Origin: CALKJU01 sp046349355
Lineage (GTDB): Bacteria > Pseudomonadota > Alphaproteobacteria > Geminicoccales > Geminicoccaceae
NCBI GenBank assembly: GCA_046349355.1
Contig: JAXMCM010000027.1
Span: forward strand, 1-64,000
Direction of reading: 5' to 3'
Length of the DNA stretch: 64,000 nucleotides
Notes under the pieces: model-generated
Database searches by the model: none
Told to the model about the DNA's origin: nothing
What the model saw: the letters and a program-made list of their open reading frames with translations, nothing else
Shown: piece by piece, positions 31,955 to 40,559 of the stretch
How the letters are laid out: every line of letters starts with the position of its first letter
How positions within the stretch are numbered: the stretch's first letter is position 1
Translations under genes and position numbers: made by a program

Positions 31955-32689
31955 ATGGTCGACCTGTCGCTCATCGGTCTCGCCACGGCCTTCGCCGCTG
32001 GCGTCATCTCGTTCCTGTCGCCCTGCGTGCTGCCGCTGGTGCCGGGCTACGTCTCCTACGTCACCGGCAGCTCGCTCGAGGATCTCCGCGACGCCCGCGT
32101 CGACCGCGCACGGACGGTGCCGCTGGCGATCTGGTTCGTGCTCGGCTTCTCGACGGTGTTCGTGGCGCTCGGCGCCAGCGCCACGCTGCTCGGGCAGCTC
32201 CTGCTGTCCTGGCGCTACGAGCTCGGCATCGTCGCCGGCGTCATCGTCATCCTGTTCGGCCTGCACATGCTGGGGCTGACCCCGATCCGGCTGATGGAGC
32301 GCGAGGCCCGCTTCCAGGTCGATGTCCGCGGCGGCCGCAGCGTCGGGGCCTATCTTCTCGGCCTCGCCTTCGCCTTCGGCTGGACGCCCTGCATCGGGCC
32401 GGTGCTCGGCGCCATCCTGACGCTCGGCGCCAGCACCGCCGAGGTCGGCCGCGGCACGGCCCTGCTGGCGGTCTACTCGCTGGGACTGGGGGTGCCGTTC
32501 CTGCTGGCGGCGCTGTTCACCGGCCGCCTGCTGGCGGGGATGCGCCGCCTCGGCCGGGCCGGGCGGACGCTGCAGCGCGTCGCCGGCGGCCTGCTCCTGG
32601 TCATGGGCGTGCTGATGGTCACCGGCCAGCTCGAGGCCCTGTCCTACTGGCTGCTCGAGACGTTCCCGGGCCTGGCCAGCATCGGATAA
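31955..32689 (+). CDS. ccdA: Cytochrome c biogenesis protein CcdA
   Basis: A 244-residue membrane protein with six hydrophobic segments. It transfers reducing equivalents from cytoplasmic thioredoxin across the membrane for cytochrome c maturation. The two redox cysteines are in SPCVLPLVPGY (Cys24) and TPCIGPVLG (Cys146), one in each half of the duplicated fold, exactly as in CcdA. It lies 58 bases after the YbbP-type gene on the same strand and before a 164-base promoter region. No cytochrome c assembly genes are adjacent. Confidence 0.92.
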   Translation: MVDLSLIGLATAFAAGVISFLSPCVLPLVPGYVSYVTGSSLEDLRDARVDRARTVPLAIWFVLGFSTVFVALGASATLLGQLLLSWRYELGIVAGVIVILFGLHMLGLTPIRLMEREARFQVDVRGGRSVGAYLLGLAFAFGWTPCIGPVLGAILTLGASTAEVGRGTALLAVYSLGLGVPFLLAALFTGRLLAGMRRLGRAGRTLQRVAGGLLLVMGVLMVTGQLEALSYWLLETFPGLASIG

Positions 32690-32787
32690 GCGGCCATGTC
32701 GGCGTGTTTGGCCGATTCTAACGATTCTTTAACGTTTTTACCGCTGTTTGCATCTGTTTGTATCGTTGTGCGAGCATTTGGCGGGAC

Positions 32788-32817
32788 TTGAAGGACGCAT
32801 CAGCTTTCCCATATCAT
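32788..32817 (+). promoter_or_regulatory. Candidate sigma-70 promoter of the Bax-inhibitor-1 gene
   Basis: TTGAAG (32788-32793), 18 bases, then TATCAT (32812-32817, five of six to TATAAT). It lies 37 bases before the ATG in the A+T-richest gap of this region. Confidence 0.55.
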
Positions 32818-32853
32818 CGTCGCCTAGGTAGGCTAACCGGAAGGGCTTGAGTC

Positions 32854-33570
32854 ATGGCGTTCACCAGCGACCCGCGTGTCGCGCAGGGCCGTGTAGCATC
32901 GGCGGACATCGATGTCGGCCTGCGCCAGTACATGCTGTCCGTCTTCAACTACATGGGCCTGGGACTGGCGATCACGGGCATCGTGGCGATGTTCATCGCG
33001 GCCACGCCGGCTCTCTACGGCCCGATCTTCGGCACCCCCCTGAAGTGGGTGGTGATGCTGGCTCCGCTCGGCTTCGTGATGTTCCTCGGCGCCAAGCTGC
33101 CGACGATGAGCGTCAGCGCGGCGCAGATCACGTTCTGGCTGTTCGCCGGCGTGATGGGCCTGTCGATGGCCAGCATCTTCCTCGTCTTCACCGGCGAGAG
33201 CATCGCGCGCGTGTTCTTCATCACCGCCGCGACCTTCGGCGCCACGGCGCTCTACGGCTACACGACGAAGCGTGACCTGTCGCAGTTCGGCTCGTTCCTG
33301 TTCATGGGCCTGATCGGCATCGTCATCGCCTCGCTCGTGAACATCTTCATCGGCAGCTCGGCGCTGCAGTTCGCGGTGAGCGTCATCGGCGTCCTGGTCT
33401 TCACCGGCCTGACCGCCTACGACGCCCAGCGGATCAAGGAGATGTACTACTCGGTGCAGGGCAGCGACATGGTCGCCAAGAGCGCCATCATGGGTGCGCT
33501 GTCGCTCTACCTGAACTTCATCAACCTCTTCACGATGCTGCTGCAGCTGTTCGGCCAGCAGCGCAACTGA
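32854..33570 (+). CDS. Bax inhibitor-1/YccA family membrane protein
   Basis: A 238-residue protein with seven hydrophobic segments and a short cytoplasmic N-terminus (VDIGLRQYMLSVFNYM-type, here IDVGLRQYMLSVFNYM). This is the BI-1/TMBIM family, whose bacterial members act as pH-sensitive calcium leak channels or affect membrane protease FtsH. The conserved LTAYDAQRIKEMYY and the C-terminal GALSLYLNFINLFTMLLQL are present. It is monocistronic: its own promoter lies upstream and a strong terminator follows. Confidence 0.92.
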   Translation: MAFTSDPRVAQGRVASADIDVGLRQYMLSVFNYMGLGLAITGIVAMFIAATPALYGPIFGTPLKWVVMLAPLGFVMFLGAKLPTMSVSAAQITFWLFAGVMGLSMASIFLVFTGESIARVFFITAATFGATALYGYTTKRDLSQFGSFLFMGLIGIVIASLVNIFIGSSALQFAVSVIGVLVFTGLTAYDAQRIKEMYYSVQGSDMVAKSAIMGALSLYLNFINLFTMLLQLFGQQRN

Positions 33571-33594
33571 CGGTCGCCTCCGGCGATCACGGCA

Positions 33595-33622
33595 ACGGGC
33601 CCGCCCTCGGCGGGCCCGTTTT
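33595..33622 (+). terminator. Rho-independent terminator after the BI-1 gene
   Basis: ACGGGCCCGCC (33595-33605) pairs with GGCGGGCCCGT (33609-33619) around a three-base loop, giving an 11-base-pair GC-rich stem followed by TTTT. It lies 24 bases after the stop codon. Confidence 0.88.
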
Positions 33623-33633
33623 CGTTGGCGGGC

Positions 33634-34296
33634 TCAGCCGCCGCGGACGGCGACGGGCGACGGCAGGACGCGCGCCCCGGCGGCTTCCCCTAGCGCCGCC
33701 GGACATTCGGCGAGGAGGAAGGCGCAACCGTCGGCGGCGAGGCTGCGCATGACGCCCGCCAGCCGCCGCGTCGACGGTGGCTCCAGGCCCTCGCCGACCC
33801 GGTCCAGGAGCAGCACCCGCTGCCGCACCGCCGTGGCGAGCGCCAGCCGGGCCAGCAGCTGCTCCAGCCGGTTCAGCCGGCTGCCCGGCCGCTCGGCCAG
33901 CTCGGCGAGGCCGGTCCGCTCCAGCGCGTGCAGCGCCTCGTCGAGTACCTTGCCGCCGAGCGCGCCGACCGGCGAGCGCAGCCACAGCCGCGGGCTGCCC
34001 TGACGCGCCGCCATGGCGGCGGCGAGGCCGTGCGCCAGCGTCGCGCCGGGGAGCGGATGGCCGTCCTCGCGGACATGCGCCACCGGCGCCGGCCTCGGCC
34101 GCATGCTGCCCTGGCGCAGGCGCAGCCGCCCTGACAGGACGCCGACCAGCGCGGCCGACGCCGGCCCCCAGCCCGCCGTCGACACGAGGTCGCCGGCGTG
34201 CAGGTCGAGACTGGCGCCGTCGAGACGGCCGCCGCCCGGGGCAAGGGCCGAGGCGCCCGCCAGGCTGACGATCGGGATCCGCTCGTCGTCACGCAT
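33634..34296 (-). CDS. Degenerate ABC ATPase-like protein
   Basis: A 220-residue protein whose layout follows a LivG-type ABC ATPase but with catalytic motifs lost. Where Walker A should read G-x-x-G-x-G-K-S/T it reads AGWGPASAAL (41-50), without the lysine. The signature position reads LNRLEQLLARLALATA, not LSGGQ. Walker B reads VLLLDRVG (Arg in place of the catalytic Glu), and the H-loop reads FLLAECP with no His. The frame is fully open with normal codon use, so this is not simple decay. It overlaps the membrane-protein gene upstream by eight bases. It probably cannot hydrolyse ATP; a structural or regulatory role is inferred. Confidence 0.6.
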   Translation of the reverse strand: MRDDERIPIVSLAGASALAPGGGRLDGASLDLHAGDLVSTAGWGPASAALVGVLSGRLRLRQGSMRPRPAPVAHVREDGHPLPGATLAHGLAAAMAARQGSPRLWLRSPVGALGGKVLDEALHALERTGLAELAERPGSRLNRLEQLLARLALATAVRQRVLLLDRVGEGLEPPSTRRLAGVMRSLAADGCAFLLAECPAALGEAAGARVLPSPVAVRGG

Positions 34297-35170
34297 GGCC
34301 GGCCCGTGCCGCCAGCAGGCGCCAGCGCAGCAATGCCACGACCGCCCCGAAGGCGACCCCGGCCGGCAGCAGCCAGTCGAGGCCCGGATGGGCCGCCATC
34401 AGCAGCAGCGGGACCACGAGGATCGGCAGCCCCCACGCCAGGGTCCCGGCAAGGTCGCGCACCGCCGACGACAGCACCGCCAGCGCCACGCCCAGCGACA
34501 CCAGCCCGCTGCGGATCGCCTCGTCGCGCGGCGTCAGGACCTCGTCGAACAGGCCGAGGCCGCCGGCAGCACCGGCGAGCAGTCCGGCCATCGCCAGCAG
34601 CGGCAGCACGAGGCGGGTCCGGTCGAGCGGCAGGGCGGCGCGGAGGCGGGGATTGGCCAGCAGCGCCGCTGCCGTGGCGCCGGCCGTGCCCTCGACCCGC
34701 CGCGCCAGCACGAGGCCGGCAACGACCAGCACCGGCGCGATCCACAGGTTGCGCGGCAGGGCGACCTCGGGGCCGCGCGGGGCGGCGGGCAGCAGGAAGC
34801 CGACGGCGATCGCGCCCGCCAGCGTCAGCACGGCACCGGCCGGGACCGGCAGCCGCTCGAGGAGGAGGCCGGCGACGACGGTGATGACGAGACCGGTGAG
34901 CACGGCCAGCGCTACCGCGCCGCCGAGCCCGGCCTGCGGAACCGAGAGGGCCGCCGCGGCGGCCGCCGCTCCGGCCACGCCGCCGAGGCCGGCGAAGGCG
35001 AGGCCGGCACGGCCGACCAGCAGCGCGGCGGCACCGAGCAGCAGCAGCGCCTGGCCGGTGTGGGCGAGCAGGTCGAGGCCGACCGCCCCGGGCGCGGCCA
35101 CGACGCCGAAGGCCGCCGCGGCCAGGCTCGGCGCCGTGGAGAGCGCGAGACTGCGGAAGCGAAGGGCCAA
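34289..35170 (-). CDS. Hydrophobic membrane protein, possibly a derived LivM/LivH-type permease
   Basis: A 293-residue protein with about nine hydrophobic segments and very high Ala, Gly and Leu content. The arrangement, the internal ERLPVPAGAVLTLAGAIAVGF and its pairing with an ABC ATPase-like gene suggest a diverged branched-chain-amino-acid-type (LivM/LivH) permease, but no signature is strong enough to be certain. The apparent start is TTG at 35170, with no clear ribosome-binding site. It is coupled to the degenerate ATPase gene by an eight-base overlap. Function unknown. Confidence 0.5.
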   Translation of the reverse strand: MALRFRSLALSTAPSLAAAAFGVVAAPGAVGLDLLAHTGQALLLLGAAALLVGRAGLAFAGLGGVAGAAAAAAALSVPQAGLGGAVALAVLTGLVITVVAGLLLERLPVPAGAVLTLAGAIAVGFLLPAAPRGPEVALPRNLWIAPVLVVAGLVLARRVEGTAGATAAALLANPRLRAALPLDRTRLVLPLLAMAGLLAGAAGGLGLFDEVLTPRDEAIRSGLVSLGVALAVLSSAVRDLAGTLAWGLPILVVPLLLMAAHPGLDWLLPAGVAFGAVVALLRWRLLAARAGHA

Positions 35171-35323
35171 GGGTTCGACGTCCCCGGTAAGCGCGGGCTG
35201 CCCGCCCGCACCTGCATTACGCCGCGATTCGCGAGGGGTCGCAACTGCCCTTCAGCCGACAGTTGACGCAACGGCCCGGTCAGTGGCCTCATCCGCGGCC
35301 CATCGATAACGGGCTTCTGCCGC

Positions 35324-36274
35324 ATGCGCTCGCTTGCCGGTTGCATCCTTGCCGCGGCGCTTGTGCTGGCCGGGCCCGACGGCGGCCATGCCGCCGCGCC
35401 CGTCGAGATCGATGCGAAGCCCCTCGACGTCGCGGCGATCGCCGGGCCACGCCGGCGGATCGGCGAGCTCGACCTGCTCGCCGGCTTTCACCTGACCAGC
35501 CGCGACGAGCGCTTCGGCGGCCTGTCCGGCCTTCTCGGCGACGGCGACCGCCTGATGGCGGTCAGCGACCGCGGCACCTTCTGGAGCGCGCGGCTCGACC
35601 GCGCCGACGACGGCACGCTGCTGGGACTGCGCGACTGGACGGTGGAGAATGTCGGCGTTGCCTATGACGACTGGCCGCCGGACCTCGAGGCGGTCGCCCG
35701 CCTCGCCGACGGGACCATCGTCGCCTCCGCGGAGACCCCGAGCCGCGGCCTGACGCTGTTCGGCACGCCGCCGGCCTGGCTGCCGGGCATGCGCGACGAA
35801 CTGGCCGAGCAGCCGCCGAACGAGGGCGTCGAGGCGATGACGACGCTGGCCGACGGGACCCTCATGACCTTCGGCGAGGCCGAGGTGGAGGGCGGGCTGC
35901 ACGAGGTCGTCCTGTTCGGCGCCGACGGGGTGCGGCACCTGCGCTACGCCACCGAATCCGGCTTCGCCCCGACCGATGCCGACCGCGTCGGCTCGAACCT
36001 GCTGGTGCTGGAACGGCGCCTGTCGCTGCTCGGCGGCTTCGAGGCGCGGATCGTGCTGGTGGATCTTGCCGCGACACCGCCCGAGGCGGGAACGACGCTG
36101 CGCGGCCGCGAGCTCGCCCGGCTCGGCGTCGGCAGCATCAGCGACAATTTCGAGGGGCTGGCGGCCGAACGCGCGCGCGACGGCCGCCTCGTCATCTACG
36201 TCGTCTCGGACGACAACTTCCTGCCGGTCCAGCGGACCCTGCTGCTGCAGTTCCGCTCGGACCCGCTGCCCTGA
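35324..36274 (+). CDS. Exported phytase-like esterase family protein
   Basis: A 316-residue protein with an N-terminal signal peptide (cleavage near GGHA-AAP). It belongs to the 'esterase-like activity of phytase' family (PF13449), a beta-propeller fold. Recognisable elements are FGGLSGLLGDGDRLMAVSDRG near residues 64-84, DLEAVARLADGTIVASAE, a central NEGVEAMTTLADG, and the C-terminal SDNFEGLA and VVSDDNFLPVQRTLLLQF. It should act in the periplasm; actual substrate is unknown. It is divergent from the degenerate ABC pair across a 153-base gap and converges on rpmB. Confidence 0.82.
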   Translation: MRSLAGCILAAALVLAGPDGGHAAAPVEIDAKPLDVAAIAGPRRRIGELDLLAGFHLTSRDERFGGLSGLLGDGDRLMAVSDRGTFWSARLDRADDGTLLGLRDWTVENVGVAYDDWPPDLEAVARLADGTIVASAETPSRGLTLFGTPPAWLPGMRDELAEQPPNEGVEAMTTLADGTLMTFGEAEVEGGLHEVVLFGADGVRHLRYATESGFAPTDADRVGSNLLVLERRLSLLGGFEARIVLVDLAATPPEAGTTLRGRELARLGVGSISDNFEGLAAERARDGRLVIYVVSDDNFLPVQRTLLLQFRSDPLP

Positions 36275-36284
36275 GCGCCTCGGC

Positions 36285-36578
36285 TCAGGCGGCCGCCTTG
36301 GCCTTGACCTCGGCGAGGCGGCGCTTCACCCGCGCCAGCTCCACCGGCAGCTCGTCGCTGCTGGCCGACAGCAGGAAGGCGTCGATGCCGCCGACCTTCT
36401 CGACGGTGCGGAGCGTGCTGGTGGCGATCCGCACGCGGATCGGCTGACCGAGCAGCTCGCTGAACAGCCGGCGGGTCCGCAGGTTCGGCAGGAACCGGCG
36501 CCGGGTCTTGTTGTTGGCGTGGCTGACGTTGTTGCCCGTGAGCACGCCCTTGCCACTGAGCACGCAGCGTCGCGACAT
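36285..36578 (-). CDS. rpmB: 50S ribosomal protein L28
   Basis: A 97-residue L28 of the longer alphaproteobacterial type. It starts MSRRCVLSGKGVLTGNNVSH with the conserved NKTRRRFLPNL after it, and ends in a Lys/Ala-rich helix. It belongs to the large ribosomal subunit. Start 36578 is chosen over the upstream in-frame ATG at 36596 because MSRRC is the family N-terminus and a GAGGAT site precedes it. It stands alone, ten bases from the end of the convergent phytase-like gene. Confidence 0.95.
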   Translation of the reverse strand: MSRRCVLSGKGVLTGNNVSHANNKTRRRFLPNLRTRRLFSELLGQPIRVRIATSTLRTVEKVGGIDAFLLSASSDELPVELARVKRRLAEVKAKAAA

Positions 36579-36726
36579 CGGAGGATCCTCGGCCAAAGAA
36601 TGGAAAGCGCGGGTGCAGGACCCGCGCCACTCGGCCGGCGTGCTTAGTAGAGCCCCCCGGAAAGGTCAAGCCGGCGGGCGCGCCGGTAACCTTGCCGCAA
36701 CCCTGCGGCGGCATGCTCCGGCGGCG

Positions 36727-37269
36727 ATGGCAAGCCGCCTGTCCTGCCTCCTCGTCGTCCTCGCCGGCCTGTTTCCCGGGCCCGCCGCGGCCGTGCAGCT
36801 GCCCGACGTCGAGCTGTTTGCGATCGAGCGCGACATCGGCGCCGCCCGGGCGCATGCCGCGAGCCTGCGCCGCCTCGACGGCGTCGGCCAGCCCCCCGAT
36901 GCCGCGGCCGAGCTCGTCGGCATCTCCGATGGCGGTCGCGTCGCCACGCTGCGCGCCCTTCGCCAGACCGGGCGGCGGCTGGAGCGGCGGCTCCTGCCGC
37001 TGACCGCCGCCTGCGGGCAGATCGGCGGCGAGCCACAGGACGTCGCCGCGGCCATCGACGGCGGCCTCGCCGGGCTCGGCAGCCTCATCGAGATCGTCGC
37101 CCGCAGTGCCGGCGGCGCGGCCGACCGCGACCTCGAGCTCGAGCGGATCGACGCCACGCTCCTGTGGCTCGACGGGGCCACCGCCGCGCTGTGGCTGCTG
37201 CTGCGTCGCGAGGCTGCCTCAGCGTCCGGCGACGAGCTCGGCACCGCGCACGCGTTCGATCACCGGTGA
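36727..37269 (+). CDS. Hypothetical exported helical protein
   Basis: I do not recognise this 180-residue protein. It has a clear signal peptide (MASRLSCLLVVLAGLFPGPAAA) and then a mostly helical body with amphipathic runs such as LFAIERDIGAARAHAASLRR. Codon usage is strongly GC-biased in the third position, as in neighbouring true genes, which supports that it is expressed. The 3' end overlaps the convergent deoA by 51 bases. No ribosome-binding site stands out before ATG 36727. A periplasmic location is inferred from the signal peptide. Confidence 0.6.
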   Translation: MASRLSCLLVVLAGLFPGPAAAVQLPDVELFAIERDIGAARAHAASLRRLDGVGQPPDAAAELVGISDGGRVATLRALRQTGRRLERRLLPLTAACGQIGGEPQDVAAAIDGGLAGLGSLIEIVARSAGGAADRDLELERIDATLLWLDGATAALWLLLRREAASASGDELGTAHAFDHR

Positions 37270-38553
37270 ACCGGGCTCGGCGGCCGCCGCGGCGACGCGG
37301 AACGCCGCCCTGACCTCGGCCTCGGCACGCCCGAACCCGGCCTCGTCGCGGGCATGGATCACGGCCAGCGGCGCCTCGGGCCCGCACGGATCGCCGATGC
37401 CGGCGACCTCGCTCAGCCCGACCGACGGATCGACCCGGTCCTCGGGCCGCGCCCGGCCGCCGCCGAGACCGACGATGGCAATGCCCAGCCGCCGCGCATC
37501 GATGCCGGCGACGATGCCCTCGCCATCGGCGAAGACCGGTCGCTGGATCGGCGCCTTCGGCAGCAGCGCCTCGCCCCGCTCGAGCACGTCGTCTGGCCCG
37601 CCCAGGGCCGCGACCATGCGCCCGAAGCGCTCCGCCGCCGAGCCGTCGGCCAGCCGGTCGGCCGCCATGGCCTCGCCTTCCTCGACCGTCGCGCACAGCC
37701 TCGCCAGGTGCAGCGCCTCGCCGGCCAGCGCCAGGGTCACCGCATAGAGCCGGCCGTCGACCGGCTCGGCCCGCAGCATCGCCAGCGCCTCGCCGACCTC
37801 CAGCGCATTGCCGGCGGTCCGGCCGAGGCACTGGTCCATGTCGGTCAGCAGCGCGTTGCAGCGCAACCCGGCGCCCTCGGCGACACTGGCGATGCTGGCG
37901 GCCAGCGCGCGCGCCGAGTCCAGCGTCGGCATGAAGGCGCCGCTGCCGGCCTTGACATCCATCACCAGCGCCTGCGGCGCCGCTGCCAGCTTCTTCGACA
38001 GGATCGAGGCGGTGATCAGCGGGATGCTCTCGACCGTCGCGGTGACGTCGCGGATGGCGTAGAGGCGGCGGTCGGCCGGCGCCAGGTGCGCGGTCTGGCC
38101 GACGATGGCGCAGCCGACCTCGCGCACCACCCGCTCGAGGCGGGCGACGTCGGGGCGGGTGTCGTAGCCGGCGAGGCTTTCCAGCTTGTCGAGCGTGCCG
38201 CCGCTGTGGCCGAGGCCGCGCCCCGACAGCATCGGCACATAGGCGCCGCAGGCCGCCAGCAGCGGCGCCAGGACGAGGCTCACCTTGTCGCCGATGCCGC
38301 CGGTCGAGTGCTTGTCGACCACCGGCCCGGGCAGGTCGCCCCAGCGCAGCACCTCGCCGCTGTCGCGCATCGCCAGCGTCAGCGCCACCGTCTCGGCGCG
38401 GTCCATGCCGCGCAGCAGCACCGCCATGGCGAAGGCGCCGACCTGCGCGTCGACCACGCTGCCGTCGGTGATGCCGGCGACGAAGGCGGCGATCTCGGCG
38501 GTCGTCAGCGCCCGGCCGTCGCGCTTGGCGCGGATGATCTCCTGCGGCAGCAC
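37219..38553 (-). CDS. deoA: Thymidine phosphorylase
   Basis: A 444-residue pyrimidine-nucleoside phosphorylase that splits thymidine or deoxyuridine into base and 2-deoxyribose-1-phosphate. The family signature is present: VVDKHSTGGIGDKVSLVLAP (78-97) with the phosphate-binding Lys and Ser, SGRGLGHSGGTLDKLES, and VMDVKAGSGAFMP. It is the last gene of the nucleoside operon, three bases after deoC. The product is the substrate of phosphopentomutase (DeoB), whose gene is not in this window. Confidence 0.95.
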   Translation of the reverse strand: MLPQEIIRAKRDGRALTTAEIAAFVAGITDGSVVDAQVGAFAMAVLLRGMDRAETVALTLAMRDSGEVLRWGDLPGPVVDKHSTGGIGDKVSLVLAPLLAACGAYVPMLSGRGLGHSGGTLDKLESLAGYDTRPDVARLERVVREVGCAIVGQTAHLAPADRRLYAIRDVTATVESIPLITASILSKKLAAAPQALVMDVKAGSGAFMPTLDSARALAASIASVAEGAGLRCNALLTDMDQCLGRTAGNALEVGEALAMLRAEPVDGRLYAVTLALAGEALHLARLCATVEEGEAMAADRLADGSAAERFGRMVAALGGPDDVLERGEALLPKAPIQRPVFADGEGIVAGIDARRLGIAIVGLGGGRARPEDRVDPSVGLSEVAGIGDPCGPEAPLAVIHARDEAGFGRAEAEVRAAFRVAAAAAEPGSPVIERVRGAELVAGR

Positions 38554-38556
38554 CGG

Positions 38557-39369
38557 CTAGTACCCGCCGGCCGCGGTTCCGGATGCGCCGCCGGCGAGGC
38601 CCGCCGTGCGCAGCAGGTCGTCGAGCAGGCCCGAGGCGCCGAAGCGGAAGGTCGCCGGCTTCGCCCAGTCCCGGCCGACGATCTCCTCGGCCAGCAGCAG
38701 GTAGCCGGCGGCGTCGGCCGCGGTGCGGATGCCGCCCGCCGCCTTGAACCCGACGCGCCCGCCCGATTCGGCGCACACGGTCAGCAGCAGCTGGGCCGCC
38801 TCGAGCGTCGCCCCGACCGCCGCCTTGCCGGTCGATGTCTTGAGGAAGTTGACGCCCTCCATGACCGCGGCGCGGGCCGCGGCGGTGATCGTCACGGGGT
38901 CCTGCAGCACGCCGGTCTCGAGGATCACCTTGAGCACCCGGTCCGGCCCGACGGCCTCGCGGCAGGCGGCGATCATGTCGCCGACCAGCCCGACATCGCC
39001 CTCGCGGATCGCCTCGAGCGGCGCGACGACGTCGACCTCGTCGGCCCCGTCCGCGACGGCAGCGGCGGTCTCCTCGACCGTGCGCAGCACGTCGTCGCTG
39101 CCGTCGGGAAAGTTGACGACGGTCGCCAGCCGGACCGGCGAGCCGTCGAGCAGCCCGCGGGCCAGCCGCAGGTGCGCCGGATAGATGCAGATCGCGGCCG
39201 TGCCGTGCGCCGTGGCGCGGCGGCACAGGGCGGAGATGTCGTCGGCCGTCTCGGTGCCGCCGAGACTGGTGAGGTCGACGAGGCCGATGGCCTTGCGCGC
39301 CAGGGCGACATCGGCCTGTGCGGCCCGCGCCCGGGCGAGCTGGGCCGCCGCGTCGGAACGCAGGCTCAT
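38557..39369 (-). CDS. deoC: Deoxyribose-phosphate aldolase
   Basis: A 270-residue class I aldolase that splits 2-deoxyribose-5-phosphate into glyceraldehyde-3-phosphate and acetaldehyde. The Schiff-base Lys177 lies in GVNFLKTSTG and the second Lys209 in VGFKAAGGIRT; ADEVDVVAPL carries the conserved Asp. The start ATG at 39369 overlaps the stop of the deaminase-phosphorylase fusion by four bases. The C-terminal tail GGASGTAAGGY is slightly longer than usual. It feeds deoxyribose carbon into glycolysis. Confidence 0.95.
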   Translation of the reverse strand: MSLRSDAAAQLARARAAQADVALARKAIGLVDLTSLGGTETADDISALCRRATAHGTAAICIYPAHLRLARGLLDGSPVRLATVVNFPDGSDDVLRTVEETAAAVADGADEVDVVAPLEAIREGDVGLVGDMIAACREAVGPDRVLKVILETGVLQDPVTITAAARAAVMEGVNFLKTSTGKAAVGATLEAAQLLLTVCAESGGRVGFKAAGGIRTAADAAGYLLLAEEIVGRDWAKPATFRFGASGLLDDLLRTAGLAGGASGTAAGGY

Positions 39370-40559
39370 CGGGCAAGCTCCGGCAGGGCGGCGGCGATCA
39401 GCCGGGCGAGGTCGCTGGCCGCCCGCTGCGACTGCTCCAGCGTCTCGGCGTGGGTCAGCGGGCTGCCCTGCAGGCCGGCGGCAAGGTTGGTGACGACCGA
39501 GATGGCGGCGACCCGCAGGTCCAGCGCCCGCGCCGCGATCGCCTCGGGCACGGTCGACATGCCGACGAGGTCCGCCCCCAGCACGCGGAACGCGCGGATC
39601 TCGGCCGGCGTCTCGAAGCACGGTCCCAGCACCGCGGCATAGACGCCGTCCTCGAGGACGACCCCGGTCGCGGCGGCGGCGGCATGCAGAGCGGCGCGCA
39701 GCCCGGCGTCGTAGACCTCCGTCATGTCGACGAAGCGCGGCCCGCCGATCAGCGGGTTGCTGCCCTGCAGGTTGATGTGGTCGGTCAGCGCCACCAGCCG
39801 GCCGGGCCCGACGTCGGGCCGCAGCGAGCCGGCGGCATTGGTCAGCAGCAGCGTGGTGCAGCCCATGTCCTTCAGGGCCGCGACCAGCCGGCCGACCTCC
39901 GCCGCAGGCCGGCCCTCGTAAAGATGCACGCGGCCCTGCAGGCAGGCGACCGGAACCCCGGCCAGATGGCCGAGCACCAGCCGGCCGGCATGGCCCTGGA
40001 CCGACGGCTGCGGGAAGCCCGGCAGGTCTGCATAGGCGATGACGGCGACCGTCTCGATCGCCTCGGCCAGCGTGCCGAGGCCGGAGCCCAGGATGATCCC
40101 CACGCGCGGCACGAAGGCGCCGGCGCGCGCCCGGATCACGTCGCCGGCCGTCAGGGCCGCAGCCGGGGCGATGCCGAGGTCGGCGGGCCCGAACGAGCGC
40201 GGCAGGAGCTCGGCGATGGTCATGGTCAGCAGCGCCCCCTCGGTGCCGGCCATGTGCACCCTGACCGAGCCCGCGGCGAACTCGTTCAGCCGCTGCCGGC
40301 AACCGCCGCAGGGCGTGCAGGGTTCCGGTCCGCTGCCGACGACGGCGACCTCGGCGATGCTGGTCTCGCCTGCCGCCACCATCACGCCGATGGCGCTGGC
40401 CTCGGCGCACTGACCCTGCGGATAGGAGGCGTTCTCGACATTGGCCGCAACATGGATGCGGCCGCTGGCGCCGCGCAGGGCGACGCCGACCCGGAAGCGC
40501 GAATAGGGCGCGTAGGCGCGGTCGCGGACCGCGCGCGCCGCCTCGAGGAGATCCCTCAT
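39366..40559 (-). CDS. Fused cytidine deaminase - purine nucleoside phosphorylase
   Basis: One uninterrupted 397-residue frame encodes two enzymes. Residues 1-128 are a complete tetrameric-type cytidine deaminase with the zinc motifs CAE (51-53) and PCTPCGGC (80-87) and the usual end LLPRSFGPADLG. After a linker of about ten residues, 145-397 are a class I (trimeric-type) purine nucleoside phosphorylase: GIILGSGLG (154-162), QGHAG (188-192), LQGRVHLYEG, LTNAAGSL, VLGPCFETPAEIR, VGMSTVPEAI and VTNLAAG. There is no stop between the parts. The protein would deaminate (deoxy)cytidine and phosphorolyse purine nucleosides. The start overlaps the permease stop by four bases. Confidence 0.9.
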   Translation of the reverse strand: MRDLLEAARAVRDRAYAPYSRFRVGVALRGASGRIHVAANVENASYPQGQCAEASAIGVMVAAGETSIAEVAVVGSGPEPCTPCGGCRQRLNEFAAGSVRVHMAGTEGALLTMTIAELLPRSFGPADLGIAPAAALTAGDVIRARAGAFVPRVGIILGSGLGTLAEAIETVAVIAYADLPGFPQPSVQGHAGRLVLGHLAGVPVACLQGRVHLYEGRPAAEVGRLVAALKDMGCTTLLLTNAAGSLRPDVGPGRLVALTDHINLQGSNPLIGGPRFVDMTEVYDAGLRAALHAAAAATGVVLEDGVYAAVLGPCFETPAEIRAFRVLGADLVGMSTVPEAIAARALDLRVAAISVVTNLAAGLQGSPLTHAETLEQSQRAASDLARLIAAALPELAR

